Shown here: positions 1-6,592 of the stretch, one piece after another
Layout: the number at the start of each line of letters is the position of its first letter
How positions within the stretch are numbered: the first letter of the stretch is position 1
NCBI GenBank assembly: GCA_014376325.1
Contig: JACMRP010000312.1
Location: 1-8,501, forward strand
Source: Pseudobdellovibrionaceae bacterium
GTDB taxonomy: Bacteria > Bdellovibrionota > Bdellovibrionia > Bdellovibrionales > Bdellovibrionaceae
Length of the DNA stretch: 8,501 nucleotides
Direction: 5' to 3'
Made by a program: the position numbers and the translations under genes
The notes under the pieces: model-generated
What the model saw: only the letters and a program-made list of their open reading frames with translations
What the model was told of the DNA's origin: nothing
The model's database searches: none

Positions 1-2723
1 TCCAAAGGCACCGGCGCCGGCGGGCTAGATCCCGCAGGAACTTCGCTTGCGAGATTCTGGCAAAGTGGCAGTGCAAGATCGCCGGTCACGAACGTCTCGT
101 AATAACGCATTTCCGTTTTACTGCTCGGTAGCGGAGTCTTAAACGGAAGATTGCATTTGGTCCAGCAGCTAAACGTAGTTCCGCCGGCACCGTCGTTGAC
201 CGAGATTGGCACTTTCGTGCCTGGTCGATAGTTAAATCCATCGACCGTGATCGCAATCGAGCAAGCGTTCGGCACGCTCACGCCCACCACCCTCTGGGTT
301 GGATCGGCAGAAAAGCTGGGCGGCTTTGTCGGATCGTTGGGATTCAAATCATTGCCACACTCATAATCAACACTGCTGTGGCTCGGCAGTGGGGATCCAT
401 CGGGATTGGCCACCCCTTGTCCATACTCTGGCTCCAAGCACACCGGGGCACCCACATCCGGTTTTTTGAGGTCCGAATTTTGCCCCCAAAGAATTTTATG
501 GGCCGTTTTCAATTTGCCACAACCAATCATCGGGGCCGTTTTCGAAACGCCCAAAGAATCGTTGTAACTTTCGGTTGCAAGAACAAATACCCCATTGTAA
601 CACTCATGAACCGCAAAACAGGAAGAGGTCGCATCCTTCTGTTGCCAAGACACCCTGTCCCCGTGAGCGACGTCCCTATTCATATCGTAAACGTAACCGG
701 TTCCTTCCTGCTTTTTATAGGACAAGTACGCTTTGAATGAGATTCCGTTGTCGATCAACGTCCTTGCTGTTGGGGCGCAATTCTTCGGTGGCTGCGCGTT
801 CACATCGTTTGGATCAATCGGATCCAACCACGTCGGACCCGCGGCATTTTTCTTTTGGCAGTTCGAGCCACACTTGCAAGGAGGGTTTTGATTGGATCCG
901 TCACAGCTTAAAAATGCCGCGCTGGAAAAATCAGGGGGCGAATATCCACCACCACCGAAACAGTTCCCGAAGGCATTGCCTAAACACAGGGCCAAACCAA
1001 TCAATCCGAAACCAATCAAGACAACTAAAATTAAAATCCAGCGAAAGAAACTGCCGAAGAGTCCACCTTTGCAAGGCTTGCAACTGCAGGAATAGCAGGG
1101 GGGCGGCCTGAAATAAATTTTTGGCTCAATCACCTTGATCGCGCTCGGAGCCAGCACGGGAGTGCTAGTTATTGCAATTTGACTCGTTAACTCTGTGGTG
1201 AGGCCCTGATCCCTGATGTAGGAAAGATTGCCTGCCGGATCGACCACCGCAACCCGGTAAGCCATCTCACAACCCCAAAGATGACTTGGCTGCGCCTCCT
1301 GATTTGTGCCGTTTTTAAAAACATAGTCCCATTCGTAGCGTAAATTTTGCTTCGCTCCCGGCAGTGTGGGTGTACTGAAGGTGGTCTGAACATGAACGGG
1401 TTTTTCTCCACAAACTCGAAGCAATTCGCAAGGCACCCAGCCTTTTTTCAATTTTTGTTTGTCAGGAGCAATTTGAACCGAAGCCCTGGCGGTGTTCGAT
1501 CCACCTTTGGAACACCAAAGATAAGGATTCCCGTCAGCCGTTTCCATATGGTTTAGTGAAGTGTCCATGCACACGACCACAGAGCCCGGTTCTGCCTCGA
1601 GGTTTGCGATATCCAAACGCAAAGTAAATTTTTGTTGAAGGGTTCCGTCTTGCGAACACACGGGACGTTCCGTGACGTTAAGACCATTGTTCTTGTAGTA
1701 ATTGGTAAAGATAGGCTTCAAACTATCTGGCACCGTCGCAAACCAACCCGGATCTTTCTTATTGCTCAAAAGTGTCGTCCCAAAAGGCTGATCGACCGGC
1801 ACGCCCGGAGAACTCTGTTGAACGACCGTCGTGCCCGACAACACTTTGATGTCTTTGGTGTAATCGACAACATTTTGAAAGTCCTGCGGAACCCGATAGG
1901 ATCTTTCAACTTCACAGGTTTCGTAGGTTTCGGGGGCGACCATGAAACGGGCTTTCAGGGTGACCAGGAAGCCATCATCGAATTTCATCCAATCGGGCCA
2001 ACGAGCGATCTTCTGCGGCGTCCGGCCGGTCAGGAGATCGGTGTAAGGCTCGATGATGGAATCAGCAGAACTTTTCGATTGTTGATTTCGGGCGCGCGGC
2101 CAAAAAGGCACCCCGTCTGCATCGCAGGCGCGCAGGTTGCCGGATTCAATTTCTTGTCTTTGAACTTTGATTAAAAACTCGAGCTTTTGAGCATCTGGAA
2201 AATTTGCCAGGGCGTTCAAATCAGGTGCGGGCTGAAAGTCACGGCAGTTGTTACGATCTAAGTAAAGGTCGCCCAAATAGCCCATCGGGCCGGAAATTAA
2301 TAATGGAGTGTACAGAGTGACCCCATCCGAATTTTCTGGATCCGTAGCACCCGCTAGCGGAGACACTTGGTACAAATGCTCATGCCCGGTTAAAACTCGA
2401 AAGCGATTGCGAATGATTTCATCATTGGGCATTTGAAAGACATCTTGATTTCGATTGGCGATGTTCTGAGGCTTCGGAAGCCACATTCCCTTTTGAATTT
2501 TGGTGCCTTGATTTACCGGAGTGCGATATTTATCGGGTCCGCCGGCTTCAATCAGAGCAAGCGCACCTTGGAAAACGGCTTCACACTTGCTTTTGTTTTC
2601 GATTCTTTTTACTATGTTCAAAGATTTATGAAAAAATGGAATTGCGAACATTGCAGCGGTGATCAAGAGCACGGTCGCTACCAAAACCTCGATCATCGAA
2701 AAACCATTTCGCTTCTGAATCAT
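1..2723 (-). CDS. Giant cysteine-rich type IV prepilin-like protein (3' end outside window)
   Basis: I translated the minus strand from the ATG at 2723-2721 to the window edge and found 907 codons with no stop. The N-terminus has a seven-residue leader (MIQKRNG) followed by FSMIEVLVA, a class III prepilin cleavage site with Phe at +1 and Glu at +5. A hydrophobic helix runs to about residue 30. The remainder is a large, probably extracytoplasmic region with about 30 cysteines in the visible part. Residues about 480-520 (YEWDYVFKNG, then YRVAVVDPAGN) look like a beta-sandwich or Ig/FN3-like stretch. A second hydrophobic segment lies at 562-582. It is preceded by a C-x2-C-x-C-x2-C cluster (C543, C546, C548, C551) and followed by a glycine run and C-x-C-x3-C (C616, C618, C622). 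Ordinary minor pilins are 150-350 residues, so this is far larger. By context it may be a pilus-tip or adhesin-like minor pilin. No specific family was recognised beyond the N-terminal domain. Confidence 0.88.
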   Translation of the reverse strand, partial: MIQKRNGFSMIEVLVATVLLITAAMFAIPFFHKSLNIVKRIENKSKCEAVFQGALALIEAGGPDKYRTPVNQGTKIQKGMWLPKPQNIANRNQDVFQMPNDEIIRNRFRVLTGHEHLYQVSPLAGATDPENSDGVTLYTPLLISGPMGYLGDLYLDRNNCRDFQPAPDLNALANFPDAQKLEFLIKVQRQEIESGNLRACDADGVPFWPRARNQQSKSSADSIIEPYTDLLTGRTPQKIARWPDWMKFDDGFLVTLKARFMVAPETYETCEVERSYRVPQDFQNVVDYTKDIKVLSGTTVVQQSSPGVPVDQPFGTTLLSNKKDPGWFATVPDSLKPIFTNYYKNNGLNVTERPVCSQDGTLQQKFTLRLDIANLEAEPGSVVVCMDTSLNHMETADGNPYLWCSKGGSNTARASVQIAPDKQKLKKGWVPCELLRVCGEKPVHVQTTFSTPTLPGAKQNLRYEWDYVFKNGTNQEAQPSHLWGCEMAYRVAVVDPAGNLSYIRDQGLTTELTSQIAITSTPVLAPSAIKVIEPKIYFRPPPCYSCSCKPCKGGLFGSFFRWILILVVLIGFGLIGLALCLGNAFGNCFGGGGYSPPDFSSAAFLSCDGSNQNPPCKCGSNCQKKNAAGPTWLDPIDPNDVNAQPPKNCAPTARTLIDNGISFKAYLSYKKQEGTGYVYDMNRDVAHGDRVSWQQKDATSSCFAVHECYNGVFVLATESYNDSLGVSKTAPMIGCGKLKTAHKILWGQNSDLKKPDVGAPVCLEPEYGQGVANPDGSPLPSHSSVDYECGNDLNPNDPTKPPSFSADPTQRVVGVSVPNACSIAITVDGFNYRPGTKVPISVNDGAGGTTFSCWTKCNLPFKTPLPSSKTEMRYYETFVTGDLALPLCQNLASEVPAGSSPPAPVPL

Positions 2724-3686
2724 CGCAATTTCCTTCCCCACTCCTCAAGTTTACGTGGCAAATTCAAACACAATCAAGCTGGATATTCGTTGATCGAAGT
2801 TTTAGTAGCGCTCGCTGTCGCCATGGTGAGTTTGATCTCGATTTGGTACATGCTGCAGTTGGTTCAGGCGCAATTCTCTTCTCTGCAAAATAAGATTAAG
2901 TCCGAAGTTGAAATGAACGAGCTGATTTTTTCGGTGGAGCACTACTTGGGGATGGCCGTGAATCTTACCAAATCGCCCCCCCTCGTAACCAGCATCTACG
3001 ATTTCAATTCCTCCGAAGGAAAAATTGCCGAATACAAGCTGACCGACGTTTGGCAACTTCCCGGCAACAGAGGCGACTCGGGCGAGATCGACACCATCGC
3101 CTATTTTTTGCGCGACAGCCTCTACAGCAACTACCCCACAGCACCGACAAAGCCCGCGGCGGCCGTCCGCTTCCTTCCAACGGGCATCTTTTTCCAACGC
3201 CCGACCATACAAAAGTACGGCGTGCTCTACATCAACCTTCCCCGTTCGACGGACACACAAATGATCCCCTCGACAGCAGATTATTTTTTTGAAGGTCTTG
3301 TCGACTTGGAAGTGACGAACGTGATCGCCTTCCCATTTCAAAAAACGGGCGCTGCCGCTTCCACCAAAAATATGGTTTTTTCAGTCACATTTGTCGTGAC
3401 CCAAAGACACTTCCTGCCCAGTGTTCACAATCTGCCGCTTATTTGGTGTCCACCAAATAGGATGAATTTCGCGCAGTGTGCGGGATCACGACCCTACTTC
3501 GACATGAGGAAGACATTCACCGTCAAGATCCGCAATAATGTGATTGCTGAATCATCAACCCAAAGAAAAAGAGGACCCATCGATTCGCTCACCGGGAAAC
3601 AGACATATGTTCCCCTGGAAGAACGTGTTTTTGGTAATATCTATTTTCTGAGGCCATCTTATCCGCCGGGGGTCCTTAAACGATGA
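2628..3686 (+). CDS. PilW-like type IV minor prepilin (start uncertain)
   Basis: The reading frame contains QAG^YSLIEVLVALAVA, a prepilin peptidase site with Tyr at +1 (codon 2784) and Glu at +5. A hydrophobic helix follows and then a soluble domain, giving a mature protein of about 300 residues. That size, together with the following PilX-like gene, suggests PilW. Two cysteines near the C-terminus (codons 3447 and 3477, ten residues apart) could form a disulfide loop. The start is unresolved. The only in-frame ATG/GTG/TTG codons upstream of the cleavage site and reasonably near it is the ATG at 2628. That start would give a 52-residue leader, 96 bases of which are antisense to the conserved start of the divergent gene, and it has no clear ribosome site. 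A short basic leader such as KFKHNQAG is more usual. The stop overlaps the next start as ATGA. Mature region confidence is high; the 5' end is a placeholder. Confidence 0.82.
   Translation: MKKWNCEHCSGDQEHGRYQNLDHRKTISLLNHRNFLPHSSSLRGKFKHNQAGYSLIEVLVALAVAMVSLISIWYMLQLVQAQFSSLQNKIKSEVEMNELIFSVEHYLGMAVNLTKSPPLVTSIYDFNSSEGKIAEYKLTDVWQLPGNRGDSGEIDTIAYFLRDSLYSNYPTAPTKPAAAVRFLPTGIFFQRPTIQKYGVLYINLPRSTDTQMIPSTADYFFEGLVDLEVTNVIAFPFQKTGAAASTKNMVFSVTFVVTQRHFLPSVHNLPLIWCPPNRMNFAQCAGSRPYFDMRKTFTVKIRNNVIAESSTQRKRGPIDSLTGKQTYVPLEERVFGNIYFLRPSYPPGVLKR
2731..2735 (-). promoter_or_regulatory. Ribosome binding site of the giant prepilin gene
   Basis: AAGGA within GGGGAAGGA lies seven bases before the ATG at 2723. 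This supports that start and the short seven-residue leader. Confidence 0.7.
2748..2777 (-). promoter_or_regulatory. Candidate sigma-70-like promoter for the giant prepilin gene
   Basis: On the minus strand TTGATT (2777-2772) is followed after 18 bases by TAAACT (2753-2748), each matching four of six consensus positions. It would give a leader of roughly 20 bases containing the AAGGA site. It overlaps the region encoding the leader of the divergent plus-strand prepilin. Matches this weak also occur by chance. Confidence 0.35.
3440..3459. repeat. Short perfect inverted repeat inside the PilW-like gene
   Basis: TATTTGGTG and CACCAAATA form a nine-base perfect inverted repeat separated by two bases. 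It lies in the coding sequence around the first C-terminal cysteine. It is not followed by a T-run, so it does not look like a terminator. It may be chance. Confidence 0.5.
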
Positions 3687-4477
3687 ATCACTTAGCATCT
3701 CGCAAAAAAGAAAAGGGCTTCATGTTGATCGGGCTTTCGCTCTTAATGATCGGCATTTTTTCTATTCTTATTTTTGCCATTCAAAATAATATGCGCTTAT
3801 TCTTCGCCAGCTCCAATCGAACCAAGGCCTTCTACGATGCTGAAGTGGCTATTGAGAAAATGGCCGTAAAGTTGCGAGACGCTTACGATCTGGCGCGTCC
3901 GGTGGCTAAAAATTTAACTGTTTCTTCGAATCCTGCAGCGGTGGTTCGAGTGATTGCCGACCCGTCGAATTTAAAAATTAATGATTTGTTTTACTTGCCG
4001 GGCCAACAATTCTGCGTCGATCGTTCTGATGGATTTGGGAATGATCAAAATAAGCTATGCCTGAATTACAATGCCACGGATATTTCTCCGATCTTTGTGA
4101 ATCCAAGCTCCGGAGTCAATAACTGGGATCAAACCAAAGAAGCCTTTCAATTTGCCATCCTTAAGTTAATCCGGGATCTGACCAGCATTCCCGAAGCCGA
4201 AGCTCAAGAGATGACGGTTTACCGACCGACCATTCCAAATACTGCACCAAAGGTGTTATTGAATTTAGGCCCTACCATGGTCTCGAACACTGGCGACCTC
4301 GTCGACTACTACGATAACTACACGTGTACTCCCGATGCGGGGCCCATGATTTCTCATTGTGTTCGATTTCGCTTCTGCCTAAGAATCGATGCCGCGGCCA
4401 GGCCTTGCAGTCCTGAGGAATTCGTTTACCAAACCATCGCCTTTCGGCCTTCCCCCGTTTCGGATGTTGAAAATTAA
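3683..4477 (+). CDS. PilX/GspK-like minor prepilin
   Basis: The 264-residue product starts MNHLASRKKEKG^FMLIG, a basic 12-residue leader ending in Gly, with Phe at +1, then a hydrophobic helix to about residue 34. The +5 position is Gly17 instead of Glu, as in GspK-type minor pseudopilins, which lack Glu5. The stretch AFYDAEVAIEKMA after the helix resembles the conserved AFxAAEAALR region of PilX N-terminal domains. Six cysteines occur, two near the middle and four near the C-terminus (residues about 214-243), suggesting disulfides in the periplasm or pilus. The ATG overlaps the stop of the PilW-like gene by four bases, so translation is probably coupled. Likely role: minor pilin or pseudopilin that primes or caps a fibre. 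PilX versus GspK cannot be settled by reading. Confidence 0.82.
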   Translation: MNHLASRKKEKGFMLIGLSLLMIGIFSILIFAIQNNMRLFFASSNRTKAFYDAEVAIEKMAVKLRDAYDLARPVAKNLTVSSNPAAVVRVIADPSNLKINDLFYLPGQQFCVDRSDGFGNDQNKLCLNYNATDISPIFVNPSSGVNNWDQTKEAFQFAILKLIRDLTSIPEAEAQEMTVYRPTIPNTAPKVLLNLGPTMVSNTGDLVDYYDNYTCTPDAGPMISHCVRFRFCLRIDAAARPCSPEEFVYQTIAFRPSPVSDVEN

Positions 4478-5045
4478 GACTTCGATCCGTTTTCGTGGAA
4501 TACTTTTTTTCGCGGCCTTCAACGGCATGCTCTGCGAATTTCTACTCGGCCATCTTTTGTCACTGAGTTTTGGATCAGTCTTCAAACAATATGCGCTGAC
4601 CATGGGAATCTTTGTCCTATCGATGGGTTTGGGCTCATGGAAATTTGGAAGCACCACGGAAGCGGTACGGGCCCTAAAAAAAGTGCTCCTTCTTTCTGCA
4701 ATATTTCTTTCGCTCGCGTTTTTCACGATCCGTCTCAGCATCATGAATCCTCAATTTCATTGGCTCTTACTTCCGCAACTTATTTTGATCGGTGCCGTGG
4801 GTTTCTTTTCCGGTGCGGAGCTGCCCTTGTTGGCAAAACTTTCTTCGCCCGAGCGCAAAGAAAACAACATCGCTCAAGTTCTGATCTGGGATTATCTCGG
4901 GATGGCATTCGGCTCTCTGTTTTTTGGATTTTATATTTTACAAACTTGGGGAGTCTATATCACATTCGCCCTCCTCTTAGGTTCGCACGCTTTACTACTG
5001 ATCTGGGCTTTTCTGCACACCCCCCGACAGGATGCACATATATGA
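4464..5045 (+). CDS. Six-helix membrane protein related to the membrane domain of spermidine-synthase-like proteins
   Basis: From the ATG at 4464 the product is 193 residues with about six membrane helices and no soluble domain. YALTMGIFVLSMGLGS (helix 2) matches the pattern seen in N-terminal membrane domains fused to spermidine synthases. So does GAELPLL (residues 117-123), followed by DYLG (143-146) and a further helix. Both motifs recur in the next gene, so the two proteins share a repeated module. An upstream ATG at 4389 in the same frame would add a proline-rich, non-hydrophobic extension lying inside the preceding pilin gene, so 4464 is preferred. It overlaps the preceding stop by 14 bases and has no clear ribosome site, which suggests coupling. 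The next gene begins at its stop codon (ATGA). Function is not known; it may be a partner subunit of the next protein. Confidence 0.8.
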   Translation: MLKIKTSIRFRGILFFAAFNGMLCEFLLGHLLSLSFGSVFKQYALTMGIFVLSMGLGSWKFGSTTEAVRALKKVLLLSAIFLSLAFFTIRLSIMNPQFHWLLLPQLILIGAVGFFSGAELPLLAKLSSPERKENNIAQVLIWDYLGMAFGSLFFGFYILQTWGVYITFALLLGSHALLLIWAFLHTPRQDAHI

Positions 5046-6592
5046 CCCAGCCTTCGCAAAAGCCGGGTGACAGATTTTCGGTGCCGTCTTTGCTTTTTTT
5101 AGGCTCCTTTGCCGCCACGGCCACGCAATTACTTTTCGTAAAGCTGCTGGAGTCCTTCACCCGACACGAAGTTTTCAGCTATACGGTGATTGTCTCGACG
5201 GCTTTCTTCGCCCTGGCTTCCGGTGCCAAAAAAACTATCGTTTCGTCTTCCACCAAGTCGATTTTGCCTTACCAAATTTTGCTGCTTATCGGGGCGCCCC
5301 TGTTTTTTTTGAGCCTTTTTTATTTCCCGGCTTTGTTAATACTCAACCAATTGGTACAAACGGGTGGAACTGCCTATCTTCAGACGGATCAATTCGAGCT
5401 GGTGATCCCGATAGCACTTCTCTTTGTCTTTTTCCTCAGTCGGTGGCACGGAGCTGAAATTCCCTTGTTATCGAACTCGGGCAACATTCAATTTGGCACG
5501 GCGCTGGGGATATCTTACCTTGGCGCACTGGCGGGATATCTTTTGATTCCTTTTGTTTTTCTGCCAAAGCTAGGGCTTCTCGCGACTTTATTTTCGATCG
5601 GCTTCGTCTATGGTTTTAACTGTTTTATCGCGGGCTTTTATGTCTTGAAAACTTTTTTGCTCCGAGTCTCGGTCTGTGTATTGGTGTTGGGATTTTCTTT
5701 CCTCTTCGCGCTAGGATTTGGCCGGGCTCACGAGCTTCAAAAATGGCAAAAAATATTTTTCTACGCGAACGGCCTTGATGCTTGGCCCGAACAGACTTTC
5801 AATACTTTTCAGTCCGTACTGAAACATTTAAATTCTAAGATGCAAGTCGAAACCATCGAAAGCCCCTATCAAACCATCGACCTGGTAAGTTATCAAAATG
5901 TTCAATCAAAAGATCTTAGGCTGTATTTGAATTCTGATTTTCAATTCGACTCATCCACGGAAAAGCAATATCACGAAAACTTTTTAAAGCCCTTAAGTCT
6001 TCTCAAGAAACAGCCGGCGCGGAAGATCCTCATTTTAGGTGCTGGAGATGGGCTGCTGATCCGCGATCTTTTGAAAAAAAATCAGTATTTAGAAGAAATT
6101 GTTTTGGTTGAATTAGATCCTGAAGTGATTCAAATAGCCAAACACAACCCCACTCTAAGACAACTGAATCAAAATTCATTGGCTAGCTCCAAAGTTCGAA
6201 TTGAAGTCAACGATGCCTTCGAATTTCTTCGCCGCGAAGGTGAGCAGTTTGATCTGATTCTGATCGACCTTCCCCATCCGGTTTCGTTTGCGCTTTCGAA
6301 AGTTTTTTCACTAGAATTCTACGAAAATGTCCGGATGCATCTGAAAGAAGATGGTGCTTTGATTCTTGACGCCCCGACCTTGGGATCTGAAAATATAGTT
6401 CAGAACACCCTGCGGGCCGCAGGCTTTCGCAGCTTAATTTCCTTCGGGGACGGCAACACCTTCATTTTTGCGGAGCTTTCAAAGATCGATTACTTACCCG
6501 CCCAATTGCAAATTCTGAATGTTCAAAGTGAAGAAAATCTAAATTCGCAAATCAATTCGATCTGGACTCCGAAGTTACCACTCTTGTTCTAA
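5042..6592 (+). CDS. Membrane-anchored spermidine-synthase-like (SAM-fold) protein
   Basis: The 516-residue product has about seven membrane helices in residues 15-235 and then a spermidine-synthase-like domain. The membrane part carries GAEIPLL (137-143) and YLG (159-161), as in the preceding protein. The C-terminal domain shows SPYQ (274-277), YHE (310-312), the nucleotide-binding loop GAGDG (333-337), the acidic strand VELD (E357, D359) and DA (391-392). Its active-site loop is D409-LPHP. Spermidine synthases have D-x-x-D-P here (human D173 and D176), so the first Asp is kept and the second is His412. The fold is expected to bind SAM or decarboxylated SAM, but aminopropyl transfer is doubtful. 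The ATG overlaps the previous stop by four bases and AGGA lies nine bases upstream. The longer frame reaching back to 4637 is an out-of-phase shadow of the preceding gene. The 3' end overlaps the convergent acyltransferase-like gene by 41 bases. Confidence 0.87.
   Translation: MTQPSQKPGDRFSVPSLLFLGSFAATATQLLFVKLLESFTRHEVFSYTVIVSTAFFALASGAKKTIVSSSTKSILPYQILLLIGAPLFFLSLFYFPALLILNQLVQTGGTAYLQTDQFELVIPIALLFVFFLSRWHGAEIPLLSNSGNIQFGTALGISYLGALAGYLLIPFVFLPKLGLLATLFSIGFVYGFNCFIAGFYVLKTFLLRVSVCVLVLGFSFLFALGFGRAHELQKWQKIFFYANGLDAWPEQTFNTFQSVLKHLNSKMQVETIESPYQTIDLVSYQNVQSKDLRLYLNSDFQFDSSTEKQYHENFLKPLSLLKKQPARKILILGAGDGLLIRDLLKKNQYLEEIVLVELDPEVIQIAKHNPTLRQLNQNSLASSKVRIEVNDAFEFLRREGEQFDLILIDLPHPVSFALSKVFSLEFYENVRMHLKEDGALILDAPTLGSENIVQNTLRAAGFRSLISFGDGNTFIFAELSKIDYLPAQLQILNVQSEENLNSQINSIWTPKLPLLF

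Noticed and set aside
378..2174. Several plus-strand open frames (378-740, 737-1111, 892-1095, 1632-2174)
   Set aside because: They are antisense to the continuous 907-codon minus-strand prepilin frame. Their products are low-complexity or Arg/Pro-rich with no domain, and some overlap one another.
2587..2615. Promoter-like TTGCTT and TACTAT on the plus strand upstream of the 2628 ATG
   Set aside because: They match only three and four of six consensus positions and lie in coding sequence of the opposing gene.
2802..3341. Minus-strand frame opposite the PilW-like gene, and the small plus frame 3050-3292
   Set aside because: Both are shadows of the prepilin gene. Neither has a recognisable motif or supporting ribosome site.
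4637..5041. Long upstream extension of the spermidine-synthase-like gene
   Set aside because: This stretch is out of frame with the real six-helix membrane gene, and its translation is not hydrophobic. The ATG at 5042 has AGGA at a suitable distance and the usual ATGA overlap.
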